From the NCBI RefSeq assembly GCF_004765795.1, contig NZ_SBIV01000002.1:248001-312000 (forward strand): a DNA stretch of 64,000 nucleotides, given 5' to 3'. The position numbers were made by a program, and so were the translations under genes. Positions within the stretch are counted from its first letter, which is position 1. Each line of letters begins with the position of its first letter. The notes under the pieces are model-generated. The model saw only the letters and a program-made list of their open reading frames with translations. It was not told the origin of the DNA and ran no database searches. The stretch is from Halorussus marinus. Lineage in GTDB: Archaea; Halobacteriota; Halobacteria; Halobacteriales; Haladaptataceae. This document shows positions 48,181-56,308 of this stretch, in pieces.

Positions 48181-48555
48181 CTACGAGACGGCGCCGTCTT
48201 TGGTCTCTGCGGCCGCGAGGTGCTCGGCGCCCCACTCGGCCATCGCGGAGATGACCGGCCGAAGCGACTCCCCGCGGTCGGTCAGCGAGTACGACACCCG
48301 GACGGGCTTTTCGCTCACGATCTCCCGGTCGACCAGCCCCTTCGATTCGAGGTCGTCGAGGCTGTCCGAGAGCACCTTGCTGGAGACGCCGTCGACGTCG
48401 TCTTTGAGTTCGTTGAACCCCATCGGGCCGCCGTCGAGCAGGCGGTGGATCACCACGGGGTGCCACTTCTTGCCGAGGATGGTCGCTGTCGCGGTGACCG
48501 CACACCAGTCCTCCCCCGCACACCACACCGAGAGCGGTTGGTCGGCGTCGCTCAT
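48181..48555 (-). CDS. HxlR-family winged-helix transcription regulator
   Basis: A 124-residue regulator. It has the HxlR layout: an N-terminal Cys (WCAGEDWCAVTATATIL), GKKWHPVVIHRLLDGGPMGFNEL, the recognition region VSSKVLSDSLDDLESKGLV and the wing RVSYSLTDRG. Family members sense thiol, aldehyde or quinone stress, sometimes through such a Cys. It is divergent from the AIR-synthase-like gene, and a palindrome sits in the shared promoter region at 48603-48619, a candidate autoregulatory site. Confidence 0.9.
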   Translation of the reverse strand: MSDADQPLSVWCAGEDWCAVTATATILGKKWHPVVIHRLLDGGPMGFNELKDDVDGVSSKVLSDSLDDLESKGLVDREIVSEKPVRVSYSLTDRGESLRPVISAMAEWGAEHLAAAETKDGAVS

Positions 48556-48602
48556 GGCGGGGCCAACGCGGTCGCGCCACAAATACTTACCTCGTTCAAT
48601 CT

Positions 48603-48619
48603 AGTTACCGATAGTAACT
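48603..48619. promoter_or_regulatory. Inverted repeat, candidate HxlR operator
   Basis: AGTTAC-CGATA-GTAACT has perfect 6-base arms. It lies about 50 bases from each of the two divergent start codons (48555 and 48668), in AT-richer DNA, so a dimeric regulator bound here could control both genes. The link to the adjacent HxlR protein is inference. Confidence 0.55.
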
Positions 48620-48667
48620 GGTCGGGGAACCGCCACGGATTTGGTCGCGAGCCCCCAACGATCGGTA

Positions 48668-49687
48668 ATGACCGACCTCGGCAAGGTCGACCGAGCGTTC
48701 TTCGACGAACAGATCTACCCGCGGCTCGGAGCCGACCGGCCGGACGTGCGCCTCGGGCCGCGACACGGCGTCGACTTCGGCGTGCTCGACGTCGGCGGGC
48801 GGGCGGTCGTGGTGGCCAGCGATCCGCTCTCGCTGACCCCCGCGCTCGGCTTCGAGAAGGCGGCGTGGTTCGCGGTCCACGTCGCGCTCTCGGACGCGGC
48901 GGTGTCGGGAATCGCGCCCTCGCATCTGGCGGTCACGTTCACCCTGCCGCCCGAGATGACCGACGCGGAGTTCGAGACGGTGTGGGAGACGTTCGACCGC
49001 GAGGCCACCGAACTGGGCGTCAGCATCGTGACGGGCCACACCGCCCGCTACGGCGGGTGTCAGTACCCGTGGGTCGGGGGCGCGACCGCGCTCGCGGTCG
49101 GCGACCACGACGACCTCGTGCGCCCCGACGGCGCGACCCCGGGCGACCGCCTGCTGGTCACCAAGGGCCCGGGCGTCGAGGTCGCGGGCTTTCTGGTGAC
49201 GCTGTTCGAGGACGCCGTCGACCTCCCGGCGTCGACGATCGCGGACGCCAAAGAGCGCTTCTACGACATGAGCCCGGTGCGGGACGCGCTGACCGCCGCG
49301 GCGGCCGGGCCAGTCACCGCGATGCACGACGCCACCGAGGGCGGCCTCCGAGGCGCGCTGGTCGAGGTGGCCCGAGCGGGCGGGGTCCGACTCGACGTCG
49401 AGTCGTCGGCGGTCCCGTCGCTCCCCGGAGTCGAGGCCGCCTGCGAGTTCTTCGAGATCGACCCGTGGGCCGCGACCAGCGAGGGCACGCTGGTGGTATC
49501 GGTCGACCCGTCGGGCGTCGACGCGGTGCTGGCGGCGCTCGACGAGGAGGGGATCCCGGCCGCCGAGATCGGGGCGGTGCGCGACGGCGAGGGCGCGTAC
49601 GTCGACGGCGAGCGCGTCGAACCCCCGGAGTCGGACCCCTCGTGGGCGGTGTTCGAGGAGTACGCCGAGACGGTCGGACTGGAGTGA
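48668..49687 (+). CDS. AIR-synthase-like (PurM/HypE superfamily) protein
   Basis: A 339-residue protein. It has the PurM/HypE fold pattern: GVDFGVLDVGGRAVVVASDPLS, HVALSDAAVSGIAPSHLAVTF, VTGHTARYGGC and HDATEGGLRGALVEVARAGG. These enzymes use ATP to activate amides or thiocarboxylates. HypE itself ends in a conserved PRxC tail; this protein ends ...YAETVGLE and lacks it, and no other hyp genes are near, so I do not call it hypE. The substrate is unknown. It is controlled from a divergent promoter shared with the HxlR regulator. Confidence 0.85.
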   Translation: MTDLGKVDRAFFDEQIYPRLGADRPDVRLGPRHGVDFGVLDVGGRAVVVASDPLSLTPALGFEKAAWFAVHVALSDAAVSGIAPSHLAVTFTLPPEMTDAEFETVWETFDREATELGVSIVTGHTARYGGCQYPWVGGATALAVGDHDDLVRPDGATPGDRLLVTKGPGVEVAGFLVTLFEDAVDLPASTIADAKERFYDMSPVRDALTAAAAGPVTAMHDATEGGLRGALVEVARAGGVRLDVESSAVPSLPGVEAACEFFEIDPWAATSEGTLVVSVDPSGVDAVLAALDEEGIPAAEIGAVRDGEGAYVDGERVEPPESDPSWAVFEEYAETVGLE

Positions 49688-49753
49688 GCCCGAGAGGCGG
49701 CGCTACCGAGCACTCGCGTCCGGAAAACCGAGTCGGAAACCGGATCGGCCCGA

Positions 49754-50020
49754 TCAGGCGCCGGCTTCCTGAAGCGCCTCTTCGAGTTCGTCGCGCTGGG
49801 TGACGCCGACGAACCGCTCGACGACCCCGTCGTCGTTTTCGACCACGATGGTCGGGATCGACCGGACCTGATACTCGTTGGCGACGTCCTGGTGTTCGTC
49901 GACGTCGATCTTCTCGAACTCGACGTCGCCCCAGTCGGCCTCCATCTCTTCGAGGATCGGGTCTTGGGTCTTGCACGGGCCACACCAGTCCGCGTAAAAG
50001 TCCTTCAGGGTGACAGTCAT
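49754..50020 (-). CDS. trxA: Thioredoxin
   Basis: An 88-residue compact thioredoxin with active site WCGPCK (about 12-17) and the cis-Pro loop [10 protein letters not shown]. The N-terminal alpha-1/beta-1 part is short, so the protein is near the minimal size of the fold; archaeal glutaredoxin-like thioredoxins are similar. ATG 50020 starts [16 protein letters not shown]. It is divergent from the secG gene. Confidence 0.92.
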   Translation of the reverse strand: MTVTLKDFYADWCGPCKTQDPILEEMEADWGDVEFEKIDVDEHQDVANEYQVRSIPTIVVENDDGVVERFVGVTQRDELEEALQEAGA

Positions 50021-50130
50021 CTGTAGTCGACCCGACCTACCTGCGCCGCGCGCATAAGGGTTTCCCACCACCCCCGACTTGCCGGAAGCGCAACGAAAGG
50101 TTTAGGCGACCGGCGGCCGGACGACCGCAC

Positions 50131-50295
50131 ATGAGCAGTGGCCAGAACTCGGGCGGGCTGATGTCGAGCGCGGGACTCGTCCGGTACTTCGACGCCGAGG
50201 ACCGAAACGCCATCCGCATCGACCCCAAGACCATCGTCGCGTTCGGCGTCCTCTTCGGCGTCTTCATCAAGGTCATCAACGTCATGGGCCTGTAA
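50131..50295 (+). CDS. secG: Preprotein translocase subunit SecG (archaeal Sec61-beta)
   Basis: A 54-residue protein. The N-terminus ([23 protein letters not shown]) is the polar cytoplasmic segment conserved in archaeal Sec61-beta; a single membrane helix ([21 protein letters not shown]) ends the protein. It is the small third subunit of the SecYE channel. A start at 50131 (ATGAGCAGTGG) and a 5' AGGTTTAGG-type promoter region upstream near 50098-50105 support it. The short length explains why it is easily missed. Confidence 0.93.
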   Translation: MSSGQNSGGLMSSAGLVRYFDAEDRNAIRIDPKTIVAFGVLFGVFIKVINVMGL

Positions 50296-50364
50296 GGCGC
50301 CGACGCCGCTCGGAGGTCGATCCGAGACGGACGCTTTTTGCTTCCCGACTTCGTAGCTCCCGCT

Positions 50365-50979
50365 ATGACTCTCCACGCCGGCGTCATCGCCGTGCAGGGC
50401 GACGTGACCGAACACGCAGACGCGATCCGCCGGGCGGGCCGGGCCCACGGCCGCGAGGTAGCGGTGACCGAGATCAGGACCGCCGGAACGGTGCCCGACT
50501 GCGATCTACTGTTGCTCCCCGGCGGCGAATCGACCGCCATCTCCCGACTGTTGCACTCGGAGGGGATCGCGACCGAGATCGTCGACCACGCCGAGGCGGG
50601 CAAGCCCGTGCTGGCGACCTGCGCGGGGCTCATCGTGGCCGCGACCGACGCGGGCGACGACCGGGTCGACAACCTCGGGATCGCGGACGTGACCGTCGAG
50701 CGCAACGCGTTCGGCCGCCAGAAAGACAGCTTCGAGGCGCCCCTCGACGTGAAGGGGCTCGACGACCCCTTCCCGGCGGTGTTCATCCGCGCGCCCCGCA
50801 TCGGCGAGGTCGGCGAGGGTGCCGAGGTGCTGGCCGAGTGGGACGGACACCCGGTCGCGGTCCGGGACGGCCCGGTGGTCGCCACCTCCTTCCACCCCGA
50901 ACTCACCCCCGATTCGCGGCTCCACGGACTGGCGTTCTTCGAGGGGACCGACCGAGCGTCGGCGCCCGCCGGCGAGTAG
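50365..50979 (+). CDS. pdxT: Pyridoxal 5'-phosphate synthase glutaminase subunit PdxT
   Basis: A 204-residue class-I glutaminase. The oxyanion loop LLLPGGES is at 49-56, the nucleophile Cys86 is in VLATCAGLIV, and His177/Glu179 appear in SFHPEL. It releases ammonia from glutamine for the PdxS subunit making vitamin B6. pdxS is not in the window. I used ATG 50365 (MTLHAGVIAVQGDV), the conserved family start. Confidence 0.96.
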   Translation: MTLHAGVIAVQGDVTEHADAIRRAGRAHGREVAVTEIRTAGTVPDCDLLLLPGGESTAISRLLHSEGIATEIVDHAEAGKPVLATCAGLIVAATDAGDDRVDNLGIADVTVERNAFGRQKDSFEAPLDVKGLDDPFPAVFIRAPRIGEVGEGAEVLAEWDGHPVAVRDGPVVATSFHPELTPDSRLHGLAFFEGTDRASAPAGE

Positions 50980-51015
50980 GGCAGACTTTTCTTGCTGGCC
51001 CCCGTCGGCGGACAC

Positions 51016-51468
51016 ATGGACGCCGACATCGACGCGGTCCGGGTCGCCATGACCGGCGACGGCCCGGTTCCGGTCGTCGTGCTCGCCCCCGACGGCGAGG
51101 ACGACGTGCTCCCCATCTTCATCGGCTTCGACGAGGCCGTCAGCATCGCCCGCGGGATGGAGGCCGAGGACATCGGCCGTCCGCTGACCCACGACCTGTT
51201 GCTCGACGTGGTCGAGGAACTCGGCGGGCGGGTCACCCGCATCGCGGTCACGTCGCTGGAGGAGGGCACCTACATCGCGGACCTCCACGTCGACACCCCG
51301 CGGGGCGAGACGGTCATCGACGCCCGGCCGAGCGACTCGCTCGCGCTGGCGGCCCGCACCAACGCCCCCGTCGAGGTCGCCCCCGAGGTGTTCGAGTCGG
51401 GCCGGCGCGACCCCGAGGAGTTCGACGAACTTCGCGAACTCCACGAGGTCTCGGAGGTGGGGCTGTGA
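51016..51468 (+). CDS. DUF151 bifunctional-nuclease-family protein
   Basis: A 150-residue protein with the DUF151 core: VVVLAPDGEDDVLPIFIGFDEAVSIARGME, RPLTHDLLLDVVEELGGRV and DARPSDSLALAARTNAPVEVAPEVF. Plant members have DNase/RNase activity, so 'bifunctional nuclease' is the common name; activity in archaea is unproven. ATG 51016 follows pdxT by 36 bases. Its stop overlaps the hisE start, so the genes are co-translated. Confidence 0.88.
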   Translation: MDADIDAVRVAMTGDGPVPVVVLAPDGEDDVLPIFIGFDEAVSIARGMEAEDIGRPLTHDLLLDVVEELGGRVTRIAVTSLEEGTYIADLHVDTPRGETVIDARPSDSLALAARTNAPVEVAPEVFESGRRDPEEFDELRELHEVSEVGL

Positions 51469-51770
51469 GCCGGGACGCCGACACCACCGGCGAGATCATA
51501 GACGAACTGTTCGCGGTCATCGAAGACCGCAAGGAGACGCTCCCGGAGGACTCCTACACGGCCTCGCTGTTCCGCCACGAGAAAGGCGAGAACGCGGTGC
51601 TGGAGAAGCTCGGCGAGGAGTCGAGCGAGCTCCTGCTGGCCGCGAAAGACGACGACCGCGAGGAGATCGCCCACGAGAGCGCCGACATCGTCTACCACCT
51701 GCTGGTGTTGCTGTCGATGAAGGACATGGACGTCGCCGACCTGCGGGCGGAACTGCGCGAGCGGCGGTGA
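51465..51770 (+). CDS. hisE: Phosphoribosyl-ATP diphosphatase HisE
   Basis: A 101-residue MazG-like pyrophosphatase for the second step of histidine biosynthesis. The signature is KGENAVLEKLGEESSELLLAAKDDD with the metal-binding Glu residues, then ESADIVYHLLVLL. It is a single-domain protein; in bacteria HisE is often fused to HisI. The start is GTG 51465, overlapping the DUF151 stop by 4 bases. No other his gene is nearby, as is normal in haloarchaea. Confidence 0.95.
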   Translation: MSRDADTTGEIIDELFAVIEDRKETLPEDSYTASLFRHEKGENAVLEKLGEESSELLLAAKDDDREEIAHESADIVYHLLVLLSMKDMDVADLRAELRERR

Positions 51771-51791
51771 GACGGCCGCTCAGTTGGCCGG

Positions 51792-52532
51792 CTACTTCTT
51801 CGCGACGTAGTGGGGGTCTCGCTCGAAGAACCGCCGCACGTCGTCGTGACGGCCCACCACGTCGAGGGGCGTGAACCCGCACTTGCGGAGCTGGAGCCAC
51901 TGGTGGATCGGGTTCGACAGGTAGATCTCGACCTCGCCGAGCGGGACGCTCTCGACCTTGTACCGCGAGAGAAGCCGGTCGCGGTTCTTCGGACGGAGAT
52001 AGAGGTCCCACACGTCTTTCAGCGCCTGCAACAGATCGCGCCCGGAGAGCGGGACGAACGGATGCCAGCTGTTGTGCGAGGAAAACACCAGTACGCCGGC
52101 GGGCTTCAGCACCCGGTAGAGCTCGCGAAGCGCCGCGAGGCGCTCGGCCCGAGGGAGGACGTAGTCGAGCCCGTAGAACGAGAACACGGCGTAGTCGAAC
52201 GTCGCCGACTCGAAGGGAAGGGTCCGGACGTCCGCGAGCTGGAAGTCGAGGTCCGGCCGGCGGTCGCTCGCGTCGGCCACCAGCGGCCTGCTGACGTCGA
52301 CGCCGGTCGCGTCGAACCCCCGATCGGCGAGAAGCGAGGCGACTCGGCCGGCGCCACACCCGACGTCGAGCACCGACCCGCCCGGCTCGGTGAAGTACCG
52401 CTCGACCGCCGTCCGCTCCTGGGAAAACAGCGCCGCGTCGGCCATCCGATCGGCGTAGAGGTCGACGGCGCGCTCGGTGTGAAACGGCCCGTGGTCGCTC
52501 GACTCCGCCGCGGCGTCTCGTTCGTCCGTCAC
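51792..52532 (-). CDS. Class I SAM-dependent methyltransferase
   Basis: A 246-residue protein. Motif I is VLDVGCGAGR (54-63), then GVDVSRPLVADA (motif II) and LADVRTLPFESATFDYAVFSF, followed by REL YRVLKPAGVLVFSSHN, all typical of UbiE/Methyltransf_11. The C-terminal part (LYLRPKNRDRLLSRYK...HQWLQLRKCGFTPLDVVGR) is specific to this subgroup and resembles enzymes acting on large hydrophobic or polysaccharide substrates, but the target is unknown. It is convergent with hisE. Confidence 0.88.
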   Translation of the reverse strand: MTDERDAAAESSDHGPFHTERAVDLYADRMADAALFSQERTAVERYFTEPGGSVLDVGCGAGRVASLLADRGFDATGVDVSRPLVADASDRRPDLDFQLADVRTLPFESATFDYAVFSFYGLDYVLPRAERLAALRELYRVLKPAGVLVFSSHNSWHPFVPLSGRDLLQALKDVWDLYLRPKNRDRLLSRYKVESVPLGEVEIYLSNPIHQWLQLRKCGFTPLDVVGRHDDVRRFFERDPHYVAKK

Positions 52533-52638
52533 GCGATCTCACTCGTGTCGAGCACGACGCCCCGAGTGATACCAGTTTTGACGCCGGCCGAGTGACGAAC
52601 CCAAAACCCTACCATCCCTGCGACCCCTACGAGTAGCC

Positions 52639-53001
52639 ATGACCGAAGACGACGACTCGCTGCAGACCCGAGTCGAGCGGTGGCTCACCGGCCAGATGCC
52701 CATCATCAGCATGCACGGGGGCGAGAGCGCGGTCCAGAAAGCCGATCCCGAGTCGGGCGAGGTCGTCGTCGAACTCGGCGGCGCGTGCTCGGGGTGTGCG
52801 ATCAGCCCGCGGACCGCCCAGAACATCAAACTCGATCTCGCGGCCGACTTCGAGGAGGTCGAGGACGTGACCGTCCGGGTCGCCGACGACGGCACCGGCG
52901 ACTGGGACATCGACCAGCCCGAGAGCGTGATGGGGATCGACCGCAACGAGGGCGGGCGCGGCGGTCGGGGCGAGGGCTCGCCGAGTAGCGACTTCATCTG
53001 A
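52639..53001 (+). CDS. NifU-like iron-sulphur scaffold domain protein
   Basis: A 120-residue protein. The Fe-S binding motif is GACSGCAIS with C50 and C53; upstream is [14 protein letters not shown], typical of the NifU C-terminal/NFU domain. It presumably carries a cluster to target enzymes in the cytoplasm. A Gly-rich, acidic C-terminal tail ([14 protein letters not shown]) is unusual but low-complexity. It stands alone, divergent from the methyltransferase gene. Confidence 0.92.
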   Translation: MTEDDDSLQTRVERWLTGQMPIISMHGGESAVQKADPESGEVVVELGGACSGCAISPRTAQNIKLDLAADFEEVEDVTVRVADDGTGDWDIDQPESVMGIDRNEGGRGGRGEGSPSSDFI

Positions 53002-53096
53002 GACGAGCGGTTGGGCTCGTTCGGGAACCTCGATCGAAAACACTGCACCCGGCTCTGCTCTCGTGGTGGCTCTGTCGAATCCGAGTGGCTCGCGTA

Positions 53097-53273
53097 TCAG
53101 GAGAAGTACTCTCCGGCGCGGCGAGCCGACTCTCTGAGGACCACGACGAGCGTGAGCAACACGCCGACGAAGAACAGCGGCACCAGCGAATCGTCCGCAG
53201 GCGCCGTGCCGATAACCGAGAGCTGGATGGCGATCGTCATCAGCAGAACGTCTTTCAGTCTGTCGTCTTTCAT
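53097..53273 (-). CDS. Small membrane protein of unknown function (58 aa)
   Basis: A short frame on the minus strand from ATG 53273. It starts MKDDRLKDVLLMT, followed by a first hydrophobic helix (VLLMTIAIQLSVIGTA), a short acidic turn (PADDSLV), a second helix (VPLFFVGVLLTLVVVL) and a basic end RESARRAGEYFS. This two-helix hairpin with charged ends and an in-frame ATG looks like a real small membrane protein, similar in style to haloarchaeal small membrane proteins. I cannot name a family. The neighbouring DNA (53274-53446) holds no gene. Confidence 0.6.
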   Translation of the reverse strand: MKDDRLKDVLLMTIAIQLSVIGTAPADDSLVPLFFVGVLLTLVVVLRESARRAGEYFS

Positions 53274-53446
53274 TACCGTCGAGAGACGCGATCGGCGTTT
53301 ACAGGCTTCGGTCGGCGTCGTCCAGCGACCGGCCAGTTCGAACCGGCACGTCGCTCCGGTCGTCGCGTGATCCGCTCGCTCGGGGTGGTTCGGTCACGTT
53401 GGGGAGCTAGGGGACCCAACCGAGCACGATCGGAAGACGCCGTTCG

Positions 53447-54856
53447 CTATTTCAGCGCCGACTCGACGCTCGCGGCCACGCTCCGGGCCTTCTCCGCGAG
53501 CGTCTCGGAGACGTCGCCGTCGGCGACCGCGTCGTCGAGTTCGTCGTCGTCGACCCGCCGGACCTCGCCGTCGGTCTGGCGCACCACGTCGACGTGGAGG
53601 TCGACGTACCGGGCGGCCCCGGGGAACAGCTCGACGGGCGTACAGACGTTGACGTAGGTGCCCTTCGAGTCGCCGTCCGCGCTCCGGTAGGCGGTCGGGT
53701 ACCACCACCGACCCTCGCGGAACTTCGTGATCGCCACGTCGCCGGGGTCGCGGGGCGTGCCGAGCGCGTCGTAGACCCCGCTGGCGCCAGATAGCTCCCG
53801 GCGGACCGTCACCTTCCCCTCGTCGGGGGTGCAGTCGGTGACCTCGCCGGTCCCGAGCGAGAAGCACCGGCCGTCGGGCTTGCCGTGGCGGATCTTCACC
53901 CGATCGCCCTCGGCCGGCCCGAACTGCCGGAGGGTCGCGCCGGTCGGGAACTCCCCGCCCACGCCGCCGATGTCCTCGACGAAGTCGACCGCCGCGCTGG
54001 CCGACTCCCGGGCGGCCTTGACGCGGTGGTGGCCGGGCATGGTGGTCGCGACCGCCCGCCGGTCGGCGTCGAAGTCGAACCGCGACTCGCGGCCGAACCA
54101 CGTCCACTCGGTCGCCGCGGGCGCCCCGAGCCTGCCCACGGCGCCCGACTCGGGGTCGGACGCCCCCGCGAGCGCGTCGTCGAGCGCCTCGGCGCGTTCG
54201 AGCGCCGCCGCGAGCGCCGCGTCCATCGCGTCGAGGTCGGCGTCGGCCGCGGCGTGCTCCCACCGGACGCCCCACTCGTCGGGCGGGTCGGTCGGGAGCA
54301 TCTCGGTAGTCCGGGCGAGTTCGGTCCGGGTCGCCTCGTCGCCGGCCGCGACCACGCTGTCGACGCCCCGCGAGAGCGAAGCGACGCCCCCGAACGTCCG
54401 GATCGTCGTCCCGAGCCCCGGTCGGTGGTCGGCCCACGGCGGAACGGGCTCGTGGACCTGCACGCGCACCCGGTCGCCCTCGTCGACCCGCCGGTCGACG
54501 TTGCCGTACGGGAGATAGCCCTCCCGCTCCCCGAGGTCGACGACCGCGCCGCCGCCGAGCGCGTCGGTCACCTCGCCGTCGAACACCGCGCCCCGCGGGG
54601 CGGGGTCGTCCCACCGAAAGGCGTCGCGGCCGTCCGAGATCGAGTCGGCGATCGCCGCGACCGTCTCCGGGTCGCCGACGACGCCGACACCTTGGCGGTC
54701 GTCGGTCGTCTCCACGTCGGCGTCGGCCGGCTCGGCCGGGAACGCGGCGTCGAATCGGTCGCGGATCGGCGGTGACGCCTGGACCACGTCGAACCCGTCC
54801 CGGAGGCGCTCGGTGAGCGCGGTGGCGTAGATGCCCCGAATGCGGACCCTGCTCAT
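53447..54856 (-). CDS. fau-1: RNA-binding protein FAU-1 (RNase E/G-like, with DUF402)
   Basis: A 469-residue protein. The N-terminal 190 residues resemble the RNase E/G S1-like part (GAVFDGEVTDALGGGAVVDLGEREGYLPYGNVDRRV). The C-terminal part has the DUF402 hallmark RHGKPDGRCFSLGTGEVTDC... and EGRWWYPTAYRSADGDSKGTYVNV, ending with an acidic helix. Pyrococcus FAU-1 binds AU-rich RNA and processes pre-5S rRNA. ATG 54856 (MSRVRIRGIYATAL) is the conserved start. A role in RNA maturation is family knowledge. Confidence 0.92.
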   Translation of the reverse strand: MSRVRIRGIYATALTERLRDGFDVVQASPPIRDRFDAAFPAEPADADVETTDDRQGVGVVGDPETVAAIADSISDGRDAFRWDDPAPRGAVFDGEVTDALGGGAVVDLGEREGYLPYGNVDRRVDEGDRVRVQVHEPVPPWADHRPGLGTTIRTFGGVASLSRGVDSVVAAGDEATRTELARTTEMLPTDPPDEWGVRWEHAAADADLDAMDAALAAALERAEALDDALAGASDPESGAVGRLGAPAATEWTWFGRESRFDFDADRRAVATTMPGHHRVKAARESASAAVDFVEDIGGVGGEFPTGATLRQFGPAEGDRVKIRHGKPDGRCFSLGTGEVTDCTPDEGKVTVRRELSGASGVYDALGTPRDPGDVAITKFREGRWWYPTAYRSADGDSKGTYVNVCTPVELFPGAARYVDLHVDVVRQTDGEVRRVDDDELDDAVADGDVSETLAEKARSVAASVESALK

Positions 54857-54968
54857 GGCCGAACGCTCGGGCGGGGCCACTATCGGTCTGACGATTCGGC
54901 GAGGGAGGTCACGCTGGCGGTCGCGGGCGTACAAAGAGTCGCGTCGGCGGCGAGTCGGTCCGACCCCG

Positions 54969-55118
54969 TCAGTCGTCGGCGGCGACGTTCCCGGTCCAGT
55001 TCGCCTCGGTGGCGGTCGCCTCGTGGTCGATTTCGGGGGTCGGTTCGTCGGGGGTCTCTGGCTCGTCGGTCGCGGTCTCTCGGTCGTTCGTCTCCTCGCC
55101 CGGCGGGGCTGTGTACAT
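54969..55118 (-). CDS. Small acidic protein, hypothetical
   Basis: A 49-residue frame (ATG 55118; 55148 is an alternative) that is rich in Glu, Asp, Thr and Pro: YTAPPGEETNDRETATDEPE and so on, ending NWTGNVAADD. Composition fits a haloarchaeal disordered peptide. The promoter-like palindrome at 55191-55207 lies upstream, which supports expression. There is no motif, and it could be noise; confidence is low. Confidence 0.4.
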   Translation of the reverse strand: MYTAPPGEETNDRETATDEPETPDEPTPEIDHEATATEANWTGNVAADD

Positions 55119-55190
55119 GATACCTCGACTGTGACTTCGGTACGACATCGTTACCGATCGATGGCCGGTCCCGAGTGATAAGGCTCGCCC

Positions 55191-55207
55191 TACCATAATA
55201 TATGGTA
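55191..55207. promoter_or_regulatory. 17-bp palindrome between divergent genes
   Basis: TACCATA-ATA-TATGGTA has perfect 7-base arms. It lies in a rare AT-rich island between the small acidic protein (minus) and the PrsW gene (plus, ATG 55282), about 75 bases from each. Because it also contains TATA-like sequence, a bound regulator would compete with TBP. The regulator is unknown. Confidence 0.55.
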
Positions 55208-55281
55208 TATAGTCACGATCAAGGAATACTAGGCGTCCGCGGGGGCCAGATAATTACTGTTGGGTTACGAAACACCGCCCA

Positions 55282-56301
55282 ATGGGCTCAGAACGCGATC
55301 CGGTAGAAGAGGGCGCGACCGACTCCGCGGACCTCTACGACGTCGCTACGTGGGAGAATCGCAGTCGACTCGACTGGCTCTCGACGGGCGTCTACCGGGG
55401 GCTCCACGCGTCGACGCGGGTCGGTCTCGTCGTCGTCGCGCTCGTGATCCTCGGGGTCCAGTTCTACCTGACCGGGCTCGCGGCGGTCAGGGACCCGATC
55501 ATCGGGACGCTGGTCTTGCTGTCGGTGGTGCCGGCGTTCGCGCTGGCGGCCTACATCTGGTACGCGGACGTGACGACATCCGAACCGCTCGCGCTGCTAG
55601 TCGGGACGTTCCTGCTCGGCGTGCTGTTCGCGGGGTTCGCGGCCATCGTCAACACCATCGCGAGCGTCGTGACGGTCGTGCCGGTCGTCGGGATGGCGCT
55701 TTTTTTCTACCTCGTCGTCGGGCCGGTCGAGGAGACGGTGAAGTGGCTCGCGATCCGGCTCTACGCGTTCCGGGACGACCGCTTCGACGCGGTCATCGAC
55801 GGTGCTGTGTACGGCGCGATGGCGGGGCTGGGCTTCGCGACCATCGAGAACGCCATCTACATCACACAGGGCATCGGACAGACCTCGACCATCGGCTCGC
55901 AGGCCATCGCGGGCGCGACCCAGACCGCCGCGAGCCGACTGCTAGCCGGGCCGGGCCACGTCATCTACTCGGCGTTCGCGGGCTACTACCTCGGGCTGGC
56001 GAAGTTCAACCGCGAGAACGCCGGCCCCATCGTGGTGAAGGGGCTGCTCATCGCGACGTTCATCCACGCGACGTACAACACCGCGGTGACCTACCTCCCC
56101 GCGATCGTCGATCTCGCGGGCCTCGAAATCTCGACCGGGCTCGCGTTTCTCGGGTTCATCGCGGTCTACGACGGCGTGTTCGGCTACCTCCTCTACCGGA
56201 AGATCGCGCGCTACCGGAGCGCGTACAAGCAGACGGACATGGGCCGGCGGGTCAGCTTCGAGGACGCCGACGCCGAGTCGGTCGAGCGCGAGTCGGAGTG
56301 A
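55282..56301 (+). CDS. PrsW-family intramembrane metalloprotease
   Basis: A 339-residue membrane protein with eight or so helices. The family's motifs are visible: the EE of VGPVEETVKWLAI (E-E-x-x-K), and later histidines in GPGHVIYSAFAGY and LLIATFIHATYNT, likely zinc ligands. PrsW in Bacillus cleaves an anti-sigma factor; haloarchaea have no such sigma system, so the target is open. The N-terminus (residues 1-45) is hydrophilic. The palindromic promoter region at 55191 lies upstream. Confidence 0.88.
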   Translation: MGSERDPVEEGATDSADLYDVATWENRSRLDWLSTGVYRGLHASTRVGLVVVALVILGVQFYLTGLAAVRDPIIGTLVLLSVVPAFALAAYIWYADVTTSEPLALLVGTFLLGVLFAGFAAIVNTIASVVTVVPVVGMALFFYLVVGPVEETVKWLAIRLYAFRDDRFDAVIDGAVYGAMAGLGFATIENAIYITQGIGQTSTIGSQAIAGATQTAASRLLAGPGHVIYSAFAGYYLGLAKFNRENAGPIVVKGLLIATFIHATYNTAVTYLPAIVDLAGLEISTGLAFLGFIAVYDGVFGYLLYRKIARYRSAYKQTDMGRRVSFEDADAESVERESE

Positions 56302-56308
56302 GGCCCGA

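Noticed and set aside
48668-49687. Call as hydrogenase maturation factor HypE
   Set aside because: The conserved C-terminal Cys tail is missing, and no other hyp or hydrogenase genes are nearby.
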